From positions 3,534,001 through 3,598,000 of the forward strand of contig NC_134999.1 of NCBI RefSeq assembly GCF_051020985.1: DNA of 64,000 nt. The letters run 5' to 3'. This DNA comes from Nomia melanderi. Lineage: Eukaryota > Arthropoda > Insecta > Hymenoptera > Halictidae. Position 1 is the first letter of the stretch. Every line of letters starts with the position of its first letter. Of this stretch, positions 11,841 to 23,316 are shown piece after piece. The notes beneath the pieces were generated by a model that did not search any database, was not told the origin of the DNA, and saw only the letters and a program-made list of their open reading frames with translations. The position numbers and the translations under genes are program-made.

Positions 11841-12983
11841 TACTTAGATGACACGGTTTTTCTCAATCTATTATTTATGCATTTTATCATTTCACCATTT
11901 TATCAAATGTCTCTTTGCATCGAACAAAAATGGTAATAAAAAGATGGGACATCTTGTATAATATGAACTACGTTTATGACAATTTCTCTGAAATTTGCAA
12001 GTTACTTTTGGATGTTTGTTAAAATCGTGTCTTATTCTGGTATAGTTGCATGTTCAATAATAGAGAAAAGTGTTTTGTATTAATGTCTCTAAATAATTTC
12101 CAATTTAGATTATATCATGAAACAACTTGATACGTAGTAGCACCTTTCTTAAACTGATGTAATTCCCTTCGACAACAGTAAAATATTTTCAAGTACCTAA
12201 CCCTACTATGTTGAACTTTAACTAGCAACAATATGGATAGGTACTGTTTTACATTTTTAATAAGGATAGTTAAGTCGCTCTCAAAGTTTGCGTTATGAAA
12301 TTCTGATTTCTGTAAATGTAAAGGTTCTTTCTACAGCTTCAAATATTTGATAACACTGACTTTACTGCGGTGAATGAACAGCAGTGGAACATAATACTTT
12401 CATAATTCATAATATTTATTAAAAATAAATTTAAAATTACCATTTTCTCCGCAACAGAAATTAAAAGTTAATTTTGTCTAAGGTCTCATTCATCCTCATG
12501 CATTTCATGGACCAATCATTCAACGTCGCCGAGAAAAAATGAAAGAAGCTTACACGTACTTTTGTTACACAGGAAATGAGCTCTAGACGGAATGCTGATG
12601 TAATTGGTCAGTTTTTATTTTTTCCCATCTCATGTCAGATAGTAATTTGCTGTTCAGTTACACGTAACCAATTAGAATTATAAAAAGACACATAAACTTT
12701 CTTGCCTCTGTACAGATCCGGAGCTCATATATGCGCGGATTTTTCCTGGTTTGTATCACTGAAGCATATATATGCACGTCATCCTTTGGGACATTATAAC
12801 TAGATCACATGTAAACCAGAACACGAACAGTTACACCATGTCCATCATTACCATCAAGATTTACTAATATTCACTGAAACAAAGTTCATCGAAGAAAACT
12901 CACAAACGTTGTGTAGTTAGTATATCACAAAAAAGGAGAAGATACATTTTATCAGTGTAATAATTGCCGTGTGGCTGAATGCA

Positions 12984-12985
<2 letters not shown>
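11841..12985. other. AT-rich DNA, nothing recognised
   Basis: No supported feature. Confidence 0.6.

Positions 12986-13014
<29 letters not shown>
12986..13014. repeat. (TG)14 microsatellite
   Basis: A perfect TG dinucleotide run. Confidence 0.95.
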
Positions 13015-13017
<3 letters not shown>

Positions 13018-13632
13018 ATGTACGTTATATCAAAACATGAAATTAACGTCTACGTGCGACAACCCTTTAAAACTTATCGTCGTATGGTCACTATAGAAAC
13101 CCTTTCTACCATAATTTCCCTTTCGTTCAAACATATTGATAGAAGCAAGTGAACACGCGCGGTGCATACTAGAGGAGAGACACAAACGAACGAAACAAGT
13201 CCGCGTTAGGTGTTAACGATGAGTTGTGGCCAGCCGGAGACCAAACCCTTCGTCACGAGATCAACGTTAAAATTCTCCCCTGGTTCGTACTTTCACATGG
13301 CTTCTGATTGCTTTGAAATAGAACCTCTTTGATTCGTGAAATCCGACTACCGCTATTAAAATAGGAGAGATATATCAACTGTCCCAGTATTGAGAATATT
13401 GCTGATCTGAAATTTTCATTTATTTTGGAATCATTGGAAGTTTGAAATTCTGATTCTAACCTATAAATGAGTTACGTAAGGTAACGTTTAGAAGTTTCGT
13501 AAGGTATAATACAAGTGTTTCATAATAGAAAGAGCAGAGATTTTCGAATTTGAAATCACAAAGCTAAATGATACAGCAAGCACAATTTAAGAAAACATTG
13601 TAATTGGGAAGTCATACCTTGTACTGACAAAG

Positions 13633-13654
13633 ATCATATGAGATCTCATATGAT
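13633..13654. repeat. Perfect 22-bp palindrome
   Basis: The half-site ATCATATGAGA is followed immediately by its exact reverse complement. There is no flanking TTAA, so it is not obviously a MITE part. Confidence 0.9.
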
Positions 13655-13919
13655 TGCCTTTTATTACAATCATTGTCACATCTTTGAACTGAAACAATAT
13701 TCGGTGATACTGAATACATATAATACCTATTCAATGAATATTTCAGTTCATCGTTATTTAACGAGGTTCAATTTTACATAAAAATTACAGCAATACGTTT
13801 TTTGAGATTCGAAGAGTCTCCTAGTCTTGTGCCCGTATAAATATGCAAATTTAATTGAAAATCTTTCGCAAAAACGCTTTGATAATTTAAGTACTTGCAA
13901 AATAAAAATGCTGAAGTAA

Positions 13920-13949
13920 TTCAACTCGACTCATCCGGTAGCTTTAGTG
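13920..13949. mobile_element. Family 2 MITE right-end remnant
   Basis: The tract GGTAGCTTTAGTG ends at TTAA (13950-13953), matching the family 2 terminus. The left end was not found. Confidence 0.45.
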
Positions 13950-14099
13950 TTAAACATTAACATCTTACAATCAAAAATAGTTTCAAACAACATTATTATT
14001 TATAGAACACTCCGAAGTAAATAATATATTCCTGTTACGAACATTTCCTCTCGTTAAGAATAAACATATTTCTCGTTCTTATCTTTCAAGTGTGCTTTC

Positions 14100-14780
14100 A
14101 GCAATTTCTTCTCGGGACTCAATTATTCCGCCAGTCTCAATTTATCCGTGTTCCTTAATTAGGCCGGATAATCGAAGTTCTACCGCGCATTCCAAGTTAC
14201 GTAAAAGCGATGCTGATCATTTCGCAAACATTCCTTGTTAGAGTCGCGAGTACGTATGCATATCAACGGAAGCAAATCGTTCGAGGAGTTCGCGGCGCCG
14301 AGAGGACCGGTAATTGAACCGCGTTCCCGCAGACTTTGGTCGGTCGAAATTTCGTATCGGTGCGGGAATTTCAAAGGTGCAACCTTCATCGGATTTTTCG
14401 AGGCATGAATTCTGACCGGGTAATTTTCGGCCGACAGCCGGGGAAGCCCCACCGACAACACGCGTCGGGCCGCGTTCCCAACGGGGAAATGCTTTGAAGC
14501 ATATTTTTGGTTGGTTCGTTATCAATGGCCGAGTCTATTTGCTATTCCTTTTATATTTTTACGGTTCTCGTATCGCGCAGAAATTATGATGTTCCGCAGC
14601 GGGGTCCGCGTTTTGAATGCTGCTTTGTTCGCGATTAAAATTTCGCGTGTTTTAAAGCGGCACGCTTTTAATGGAAATGTTTGCCCTTCGGTTTTCGGCG
14701 AGAAATTTCGAAGAAATGTCTTGTACGTGAACCGCATTCGATTTTAGCGTCATTTCACACGTACCTTTCAATGAAAATTT
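14100..14780. other. CpG-dense island, candidate regulatory block
   Basis: Overlapping 71-95 codon frames are open on both strands, a sign of composition rather than coding. It contains an NF-kB-like GGGAATTTC at 14364-14372. No domain is recognised in any frame. Confidence 0.4.
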
Positions 14781-15988
14781 CGCGGTAAACTGTTGTTTAC
14801 TCTGGACAGTGAAACTGTGTTTTTGTGAACTCGTTTGCGAAAAGTGGAATTTGTGCAGAGATTAATTCTTTTTATCGTGAGGTGTATTGTTACAAAAAAT
14901 GTATAAAGTACTGTCATGTTGAGAAATATGTTAACTGCTTTTCAAATGTATTGTCGTTTGTTGTTTGTCAAAATATTGACGTTTTATTTGTTACTGTACC
15001 TACAAAATAATTTTGTAAATTTTTATCGATGCACTGATGTTGTTAAAACGATACTTTGATCCTTTTTCCGTGTTCGTTTTTGAGAATTCAGTAGCTAGAT
15101 GTATTAAATAAATTTATATTTTATGATTTTTGAAAATATTTTATTATTAGTTTTGTTATCTTCAGCTGGTTTCGTCTTATGAAAGTAATATTTTTTAATG
15201 ATATCCGCGTATAAAGTTTTTATTCGCCCAAATGATTTAAATGTTTGAAAAACTGCAGTCATAAAATTTTTAACGAACTTTGATGTAGATCAAATTAAAT
15301 TTGGATTAGATTAAATTTTATACTACAACTTCTATGATACATGGTAACATTCAGCAGTCAACTAGAAGACTTTATTTATAAAAACCTATATAAAACTGTT
15401 ACTTACGTTACTGGTTTCCAAAAAGGAGAATCGTAAAATATCGTACATACCTGAAACAAAAAGAAGTTGCAAGTATTAATTTCAACCTTCTACAAAATTG
15501 CAGCATTCTATAAAGTTATAGTAGCAAAAGACAATGTGATACCGAATGGTATTTCTTTGAAGTTTGATATTCTTAGATGTGACAAAGATAATGCACATTT
15601 AACTTAATTGTATCTTTATATAATTTTGGGACATATATATCTGTATAGTAAAAAACATAACAATTAATACGTATCACTATACTCAAAAAAGAGTCTGCAA
15701 ATTCTGGGGACACACTTAAGAAAAATGTTCAACCCTTCTGTTATTGCAGAAAATTGGGTAATGAACGAATAAATATAAATGCAAATTGTACTTACAATAT
15801 AGAATTTATATTACAATAAATATTGAAAATAGGTAAACTAATATTATAAATCAAAAGATAAACTAGATAAAAGATAATACAAAATTTTCAAAAAAAATAT
15901 GTAACGCGTTGCTGAACTAGGTTTTATTTAACGTAGCAACATTTTTTTTAACTTCATTTAAAAATTTCATTAGTAGTTTAAATTTATA
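14781..15988. other. AT-rich DNA, nothing recognised
   Basis: No supported feature. Confidence 0.6.
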
Positions 15989-16420
15989 ACAACATGTATA
16001 CACCTGTGTTTTCATTAATCACTAAAAATGACGGGATTTTGTGGTATATAAAACTTTAAACTGCCACAGGTAGTGAAAAAGAAGTTGACGCTAAATGCGA
16101 CAAATATATTCTTTTCAATTTTATTTAATTTTTCAGGATTTTTGAAAATTTACCTGGCAGAAATTCAGGAATATTTTTTAGGTGCTCGTATATTAAGCTC
16201 TACGAATGTTTTAAATACTTTCTTACATTTACTTAGCAACTGCTTCTATAATGCAGACTGTTATTACATTTAAATAATTAAATTTAAAATTTAGTTGTGT
16301 AAAACCTTGCAACTTCTGTTTCAACGAGGTTCTATGGAAATGGTTCATTAATAGTTTAAATTTACAACGTTCGAAGCCTTTTCCACGCGTATTAATGAAA
16401 AGATTCATTGCATAATTAAT
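15989..16420 (-). repeat. Left arm of a 432-bp inverted repeat
   Basis: The reverse complement of this arm aligns with 18195-18626 from end to end with the same length (432 bp), so there is little or no net insertion or deletion. Outer edge ACAACATGTA, inner edge CATTGCATAATTAAT. Translations of the matching frames differ at about 5 of 59 residues in the better part, so the arms are similar but not identical. The outer edges show no clear target duplication. It may be a fold-back element or an inverted duplication. Confidence 0.9.
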
Positions 16421-18194
16421 TGATTTCTGGCCAACCAAATAGTTTTTGGATACTATTATCAAGCGTAGGTCGACTAATTATCATCTAAATAATTTGTCAG
16501 AGAATGTGTTGTGCGCGCAGAAAGTAGAATTGAGGGAAAACACAGCCGACAGAATGATTTGTCATCGCTCCGTTTTCTGACGCGTGTGTACAAACATAAA
16601 TATCGTCCCGCGGAAGTAGAAATCGTGTGTTGTCGCGCGACATTTCCAGACTGGACAATTTATGAAATTGCGATACCGAAGTAGTTCCCCGTTTGAACAT
16701 TCCGGCCAACCACCGCCGCGAACGAGATTGTGAAAATTGCAGGTTGCGTTCGTTTCCCTCTGCCATTCGAATGTTTACGATCCATTGTGAAACGAAATAA
16801 TCGATAAAGAATCGTTGAATTTATTCCTGACATTTAAAATATGAGAAATGGGGCCAGTGTTTGGAAATGAAGGATAAACGGCCTGCTGATGGATTTCTCC
16901 TGGTATAAAGGCCAACGGCCGGAAATGTCTAATCTTTTGATATTTTATAGGAAATAAAAAATTTCTTTGGTGTATTGGTTTTTTTCCTCCTTCTTTTAAT
17001 AGTTGTGAAAAATAAGCAAGGAAAATATTGACTGTACTCAAAAACATCATGTTATTAATAATTATAGAAAACAGACAGATTACTTTTCACGTTTTTGGAA
17101 ATGTTTTTCTAAAATTGAAGTCTGAAAATTATTGTAGAAATGTACTTAGGTTCGTAAGGTCCAAAAGGTTGAAAAATTTTCTTCCTATATAACAATGAGC
17201 TTTGGAATAATCTTATTTTGTTCTTCAAAGAATTAAATATTTAAAAAAGAGTAAAAAGTAAACTACTTGTGAAAATATATATTTTAGTGGCAATTTTTGC
17301 AATAAGATTACTATACAGATATATTTTCATATTTATAAATGAAACTTGTGTTTTCATTCTTGGTACTACGACAAAAAAGTATATTTTTATTAGATGTGTT
17401 AGACTAAATGGTTTTCCAGTCATCGATATAATTAACCGGACGAAAAGGTAACTTTTATCAAGGATGAAGTCTTGTATTTTTCAGATTTCGTGGATCATAA
17501 CTTTCAGGCTCGTTATTATCTCAATTTTGGTCTGATGGAAAATTTCATCTTATCCCAATGCACCTGCTTTGAAAAAGTGGAAGAAATTCTCTCGTTTCTA
17601 TAGACAAATCGATTTCCAATTGTTCCGTTTCACGAAATTCTCATTACTCATTTCATAAAAGAGGAAAAAATACGAAAGAAAAGCCGATTCCTGTGATACG
17701 GAAAAAGAAACCGTCCAAATGATTTGTCATCAGACTACTTTTTTGATGCGTGAACATAAATTCCGATAGAAATGCGATGCTTTCTTTATGATCGACTGAA
17801 AACACAGTTATTTAGAATGTTTTTCGTGTTTTGTTTAGTGCAGTTGTTGATATAACGTTCAATTATAGTAATAATTAATTATATTTTTACTATTTCCAAT
17901 AAATACATTCATTGATGCTAAAAACTTCGAAGCACCTGTCGTTTACATTTTTATTATTATACCACATAATTTGTATAGACAATGAATGCATTACGATTTA
18001 ACTTTTAATTTTAATCTCGGTAAGTAGCTATAGTTTTACCTAACACTCTAATATAATAATATTTTTATAAAATCATTTATTCATGCACTCAACTTATCTT
18101 TCATATCGAAATCATACGCTTTGTACTTTTTTATTTGTCAGTATGAGGCAATAAGCAATTTTTGGTTACAAATATGACATTGAGATCTTTACTG
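16421..18194. other. 1.77-kb spacer between inverted-repeat arms
   Basis: Contains a GC-richer patch at about 16500-16780, and a diverged direct repeat: 16553-16605 and 17718-17766 share AATGATTTGTCATC, then a GATGCGTG/GACGCGTG word and ACATAAAT. No transposase-like frame of useful length was seen. Confidence 0.6.
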
Positions 18195-18626
18195 ATTAAT
18201 TATGCAATGAATCTTTTCATTAATGCGCGTGGAAAAGGCTTCGAACGTTATAAATTTAAACTATTAATGAACCACTTTCATAGAACCTTGTTGAAACAGA
18301 AGTTGCAAGGTTTTACACAACTAAATTTTAGATTTAATTATTTAAATGTAATAACAGTCTGCATTATAGAAGCAGTTACTAAGTAAATGCAAGAAAGTAT
18401 TTGAAACATTCGTAGAGCTTGAAATACGAGTACCTAAAAAATATTCCTGAATTTCTGGCAGGTAAATTTTCAAAAGTACTGAAAAACTAAATAAAATTGA
18501 AAAGAAAATATTTGTCGCATTTAGCTTCGACTTCTTTTTCAATACCTACGGCAGTCTGAAGTTTTATATACTACGAAATCCCTTCATTTTTAGTGATTAA
18601 TGAAAACTCAGGTATATACATGTTGT
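18195..18626 (+). repeat. Right arm of a 432-bp inverted repeat
   Basis: Partner of 15989-16420, in the opposite orientation. The 74-codon plus-strand frame at 18162-18386 and the 66-codon minus-strand frame at 18342-18542 are mirrored in the left arm. Because the reading is open on both strands in AT-rich DNA, coding is not inferred. Confidence 0.9.
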
Positions 18627-19989
18627 GGCCGCACGAAAAAATATGGTCGCAGTGTAGAATGGTGGTGCGCCATGAGCTCGTGAATAATTTCAAAGCAGGT
18701 AAGTTATTACGTTGCGTCAAAGCAACTAATTTATTGTCAAAATAGAATATAAAGCTCCGTGCGACGCGAGAAAATACGCACTGTCCACGGAATGCAAAAA
18801 TTTAAATCGTAAACTAGGCAGGAGTTTCCCACTAAATATTTATGTTATGTTTCTTTTGTGTGTATGTTGCGCTGAGTTAAAAAAATGTTAGGTTCCAGTA
18901 TGATTTCTTTTCTAAAGAATTGTTACGCATATGAAACGTGGACAGCATACGTCGGTATATATAAATTTAAAGTAAGCGTGCAGATGTATTGTATATCATA
19001 TAGAGACAATGCATATACAGTGATATACAAAGTTTCGAAATTTAAAAATTTCACATTTAGAAGTTACAATACTTACAATTTACAATTCGCAAAAACAGAA
19101 ATCGAAGACAATGCAAGACACTCATGAATAATTATATCATAATTATATTATAATTATATTGTATTATATTGTTGTTAGTCTTTACGTAAATATGTTAACT
19201 TCAAGTATACAGATACTTAAGTAACACTGACTTAATTAATTCGGTTATTATTAATAACAAATACAAGACTAATCTAAAACTAAGGTCAAAAGTGTTTCTG
19301 TACCTTTCAGTGATAATGTAATATTTAAAGAATATTTATTAAACGGTTGAAAATTATTTTTTTCGAAGTTTATAAGTTATCGATGTATTTTTAAGTTGAA
19401 TGACATGTTTCCAATATTTTCCTAAAAAAACCAACAAGGAAATTCTTTATTATCCTCTACAGTTTGTAAGTGTATTCTATAAAAACCATTTTCATGTTTG
19501 AACGAGGTGGGTTGATCTTTGTTATAATTAAATTAAGAACTTCAATATGAAAACTGTCTGTTATACACAGAAAGTTTGATTAATAGTCCAGTGTACTAAC
19601 AACAGATGATAGGGATTTGTTCCGGTATAAGTTAGGTTTAGACTGACTCACGATCCTTTCACAAATTATATTCATATTAAATACAAATTTTAGTGCACGC
19701 TGTGCATCGTACATACGACATCAATGACGACGAAATATCTTGCCCATAGCATCGTTTTTTCGACATCGTAGAACCGAGATATCTAGTCCATTGAGGGGAA
19801 CGGATTAATTATCGCAAACGACATCTTTATCTTGAATTTGAAATATAGATATGTACGTTAAATGCGTGGCTACTTTCTAATCCATCGTATTTTCAAAATC
19901 ATTACCGACATCTAAAACTTTGAAAACATCAATAATCGCAAAATAATGTAGTATCCAGAATTTATAACGTATCTTAGGATATGTGTGAG
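18627..19989. other. AT-rich DNA, nothing recognised
   Basis: Includes an AT-only stretch near 19125-19175 made of repeated AATTATAT words. The 80-codon frame at 18885-19127 has no recognisable domain. Confidence 0.5.
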
Positions 19990-20270
19990 AAGTGTGAATG
20001 CGAGAATGAGAGTGCAAGCGATGGGAAATAAAAGAGGGAAATCTACCAGTTCAGGGAAAGTGGCCTGCACGATGTCGCAGGTCTAAAGTTTCCAATTTGG
20101 CTTTGAACGGGCGTGTTTAAGAGTTTGTTGAGAGTGAGAAGATGATTGTAAAGGAGACAATGAGTTTTGAGTGTAAACGTCCGAAAGAGAGTCGTGCGTT
20201 GGCCTTCGTGGTAGTAGGTTGTGTGTTGCTTTAGTTGTGCGTTGTTAGTATATAGTTTCTTCTTTCATTG
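19990..20270. other. Purine- and GT-rich tract, unclassified
   Basis: G-rich on the plus strand (GAGAATGAGAG, GGAGACAATGAG, GTGGTAGTAGG) between AT-rich flanks. It could be a transcribed leader or a degraded LTR, but no boundaries or splice sites support either. Confidence 0.25.
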
Positions 20271-20579
20271 TTAACCTTCTATAGGCCGAATTTTTGTTCC
20301 TGAATATAACAAAATCTATGCAGTACAAAATTAATAAATATCCACATATGAATACGAATAAACAATGTATTCAATAGTTTCAATAACTTCATCAAACCAA
20401 TATATTTTGTAACTTTCAAGTTACAATGACGTTAAACTTTCACTCCTGAGCATATAAAAGTTTAAGTTAACTGATTACTTCATTTTATCCACCACTTTGA
20501 GTGCAAAATAAAATAAATCAACAAGCTATCAATGTACTTATACGTGACTTCAAAGTTACATGGGCCTACAGAGGGTTAA

Positions 20580-20811
20580 CACATCGAATGCCGCACGATT
20601 TCACAGAGCAAAATACACAAAATGTAAAAAATCAAATATTAAATCATTTGATTGAATTACATTATTATCATTGCACGTTCGTCTAGCTGAGTGTCACCGC
20701 GTTAGTTAGCAGTATTTATAATATAGAAATGTTTTCAAATAATCATCGTTTAATTGAGTGAACTATAGTAATTCGATTTGATTGGGGATGACTCCCATGG
20801 CATTCAACGTG
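20580..20811 (-). mobile_element. TTAA-flanked MITE, family 5, complete copy
   Basis: TTAA flanks both sides (20576-20579 and 20812-20815). The TIR is ACATCGAATGCCG on the left and CACGTTGAATGCC as reverse complement on the right. It is 232 bp, exactly the length of the copy at 23081-23312, with which it aligns in reverse orientation. A subterminal hairpin lies at 20783-20797. Confidence 0.85.
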
Positions 20812-20815
20812 TTAA

Positions 20816-20933
20816 TAAACATAGTTTTTTGTTAGCTTCTTATATTTCCGTCTATATTATTCTCGATCCGCGTATTTTCATTATAATAAGAAATCTAATA
20901 CTTGGCATTTCGACGGACACGGTAGTTCTAGTG
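20816..20933. mobile_element. Family 2 MITE remnant abutting family 5
   Basis: Ends GGTAGTTCTAGTG then TTAA (20934-20937), the family 2 terminus. The left part is short and unrecognisable, as in an internally deleted copy sharing the TTAA of its neighbour. Confidence 0.4.
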
Positions 20934-20939
20934 TTAATC

Positions 20940-21660
20940 GTTGAACCGTAGCACGCGTAACCGGGATGTTCGGGTCTAGATCGTAGCGTTCGACGAGACG
21001 ATAGCCCGTTCCCAAGCGGCTTTTCACCTCACGGTTCTTCGGAGACGTGTATGTATAACTAGAAGCGCCTCATCTCCCTGCAGGCGTAGTTTGCGGTGAG
21101 GCGGTGTTAGCCCCTCGAGTACCACAACTCAATTCCGAAGCATTTCGGTTGATTTACAGAACCGGCTAAGGTAACCATGCCTCGGTCCCCTCTGACAGTT
21201 TCCCGTCCCCGTTCTACGGTTCATTTTTCCACTTCGTCTTCCCTCTTTCTCGGCGTGCTCGGTGGCTGCCTGCCTCTCTTGTTGTCTCGTATGTTCGCCA
21301 AACAACCATCTTCTTGCGCCCTTTGTGGCGCGGAGGCGATTCCTCGACTCGCTGATCGCTGGGCTCCTTTGTGTTTCGTGTCCAGGAACCGTGATCGAAA
21401 ATAGGCTGTTCCCGGCAAAATTGAGGCTCCACAGGCTTGATCGATGGCGAACGAGACTGCACGCCTTTTTACGGTTCCTGCGTGTTTCCGCGACAACGCG
21501 ACGCGACGCTGCCACTTTGAAGACGGACGAGAGAGGGAATCAAAAGCGCGCGCGTGTTCACGGGAAAATTCCAAAGAAGAATTCTTTTCAAAATTTTCGG
21601 GAGCGAATAGGGCGACGCTGTGAAAGGGACCGGGGTTATCATAGTGAGGAAATGCTGTGA
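20940..21660. other. Long CpG-dense island
   Basis: The second most GC-rich stretch in the window. Frames of 70-132 codons are open in several frames on both strands, with runs of serine, arginine and cysteine typical of GC-rich non-coding DNA. A hairpin CGCCTCA...TGAGGCG lies near 21066-21104. A promoter, a first exon or an old LTR are possible; none is proven. Confidence 0.4.
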
Positions 21661-21675
21661 AGTTTCGTTCTTTAG

Positions 21676-21907
21676 TGACAATATGGGCTTTACCTATAGG
21701 ACCTCCCCTAGGACCGGAGCTTCGAAATGACTTGAAAACAATTATAATTCATAAGATACCTGTCATTGAATAAAAATGTTTAATAGCGTAAGTAACTAGA
21801 CAACAGTGGGACGTAAGAATTGTAGTAGCAAATAATTAATAATTGTTCCTTTTTATCTTTGCTACAAAGGAATGAGTGATACTGATGTTTTTCATGGCAG
21901 TCAACGT
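21676..21907 (+). mobile_element. TTAA-type MITE, family 6, copy b
   Basis: Aligns with 40544-40777 from end to end, notably GCAAATAATTAATAATTGTTCC against CCAAATAATTAATAATTC, and with 28706-28892 in reverse. The flanking TTAA has decayed at both ends. The right end runs straight into a family 1 fragment. Confidence 0.65.
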
Positions 21908-21908
21908 G

Positions 21909-22070
21909 TAAACTGCGTTTGACGAGTATACATGTCATCTTAAAGTTTGAAATCATACTAATTCTTTCAAGTAGTGTGAATTCTTTATTTTTCCCAGACA
22001 AACATGTAATTCTTCTTTGTTTTACCGTTCTTTGTTTAGTGCAAGTTAACTGCTTGGTAGTTTTAGTGTT
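21909..22070 (+). mobile_element. Composite remnant: family 1 left part joined to a family 2 end
   Basis: 21912-22025 matches the left half of family 1 (ACTGCGTTTGACGAGTATAC, then CATCTTAAAG and AAACATGTAATTCTTC). It then passes into TTAACTGCTTGGTAGTTTTAG, which is the family 2 right terminus. Confidence 0.6.
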
Positions 22071-22189
22071 CATTAATGTTCGGTACACTTCGCAAAAGTG
22101 TCGTAATTCCAAAGATTTTCTTCTATCTCCAGAAGAGAAATAAGCAAAGGCGAATGTATCAAAGGACACGTGAGCCGCCGATAACAATT

Positions 22190-22620
22190 TCACCTTGAAC
22201 AACGGGAATAGATTAAAAATGAAATATTGTCCGATATTTGACTCGAACTTCCCCGCGAGTTAACGAAGTTTCAAGAATGCCGAAATTGCCTAGTTACCGA
22301 AGTTCCCTTGTTGGTCGGAATTATGGTCGCGTACAGCACAATAGTGCTAGAACTTTTGCTATTCTCTGGGCTGACCCAGATTCCATCGATCCCGGTCTAT
22401 CGTCTTCCACATTTTTCCAACGCTAGTTTTCCCCCGCGGCCAAGGAATCAACGTCGTTCCTTCGCTTCTTACTTTCGTTTTTCCATTGTTTTATCGCATT
22501 GAGCCGGAGCATCCTTACTATTTCAGACATATTAGACGAACCGGTAATTACTCGAGTCGCTTCGGGATTTCTTTCACCGTGGTAATCTTCGCCGTGGTCG
22601 CACGCGGAACGTATCAAAAG
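22190..22620. other. Moderately GC-rich block
   Basis: Short frames are open on both strands and no domain is recognised. Candidate non-coding regulatory DNA. Confidence 0.3.
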
Positions 22621-22726
22621 AGTATTAGGGGTTTTCTGGTCTGCAAGTGTCTTTTTACACCAACATTTCGATTCTTCTTCAAACAATTGAATGCACGTAT
22701 GTATTTTTATGTATGATTTTATGTAC

Positions 22727-23071
22727 ACTGTCGGTTAAAAGTTTGGCACCCCTTGACGTGTAACGTTACAAATAAAAAATTATATATCTCATAAATATAT
22801 AATATAAAATAATAAGAACTATATATCTCATAAACATATACAATACAATAACAAAAATTGTATGTCTCATAACTATATAAAAGAAAATAACAAAAACTAT
22901 ATATCATTATGATTTAATCCAAACTACGAATATTAGTTAACTAAACAACTAATAACACCTATGCCCATGTTTCCTTATTATACGCACAAATTCTCCAATA
23001 AAAGTTGTTTCCAGAACATGAAACTTTTTCTTTTAATCGATGTATCCGTTCCAAACTTTTGATCGTCAGTG
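22727..23071. mobile_element. Tc1/mariner-type MITE with TA target duplication
   Basis: 345 bp flanked by TA on both sides (22725-22726 and 23072-23073). The left end CACTGTCGGTTAAAAGTTTGG and the reverse complement of the right end CACTGACGATCAAAAGTTTGG form a clear TIR. No transposase is present. It contains the 39-bp tandem array at 22781-22909. Confidence 0.85.
22781..22909. repeat. 39-bp tandem repeat, 3.3 copies
   Basis: Units start at 22781, 22820 and 22859, with a partial fourth at 22898. Each contains TATATCTCATAA or a close variant, followed by an A-rich tail. The array sits wholly inside the Tc1-type MITE. Confidence 0.85.
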
Positions 23072-23080
23072 TATCTTTAA

Positions 23081-23312
23081 CACGTTGAATGCTGTGGGGG
23101 TTGAATCCACGAAATCAAATCACTATAATTCACTCAATTAAACGGTGACTATCTGAAAACATGTCTATATCATAAATAATATTACTTAGTGCAGTGACTT
23201 TCAACAAGATAAACGTGCTATAATAATAACGCAATTCAATTCAATAATTCAGTGTTATGTCTGTTTTCGTTTCGTGAATTTTGCTCCGTGCAATCGTGCG
23301 GCATTCAGTGTG
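23081..23312 (+). mobile_element. TTAA-flanked MITE, family 5, complete copy
   Basis: TTAA at 23077-23080 and 23313-23316; 232 bp. The left end is CACGTTGAATGCTG and the right end, as reverse complement, is CACACTGAATGCCGCACG. Only five bases separate the Tc1-type MITE's TA duplication from this element's TTAA. Confidence 0.88.
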
Positions 23313-23316
23313 TTAA

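Noticed and set aside
18162..18542. Frames conserved between the two inverted-repeat arms, as possible genes
   Set aside because: The arms are recent duplicates, so similarity alone does not imply selection, and opposite-strand frames overlap.
20208..20228. GGTAGTAGGTTGTGTG matches 16 bases of a let-7-type microRNA
   Set aside because: The seed differs (GTGGTAG instead of GAGGTAG) and no complementary arm able to form a hairpin lies within about 100 bp on either side.
21129..21660. Overlapping 75-132 codon frames on both strands
   Set aside because: GC-driven open frames without a recognisable domain, codon signal or splice context.
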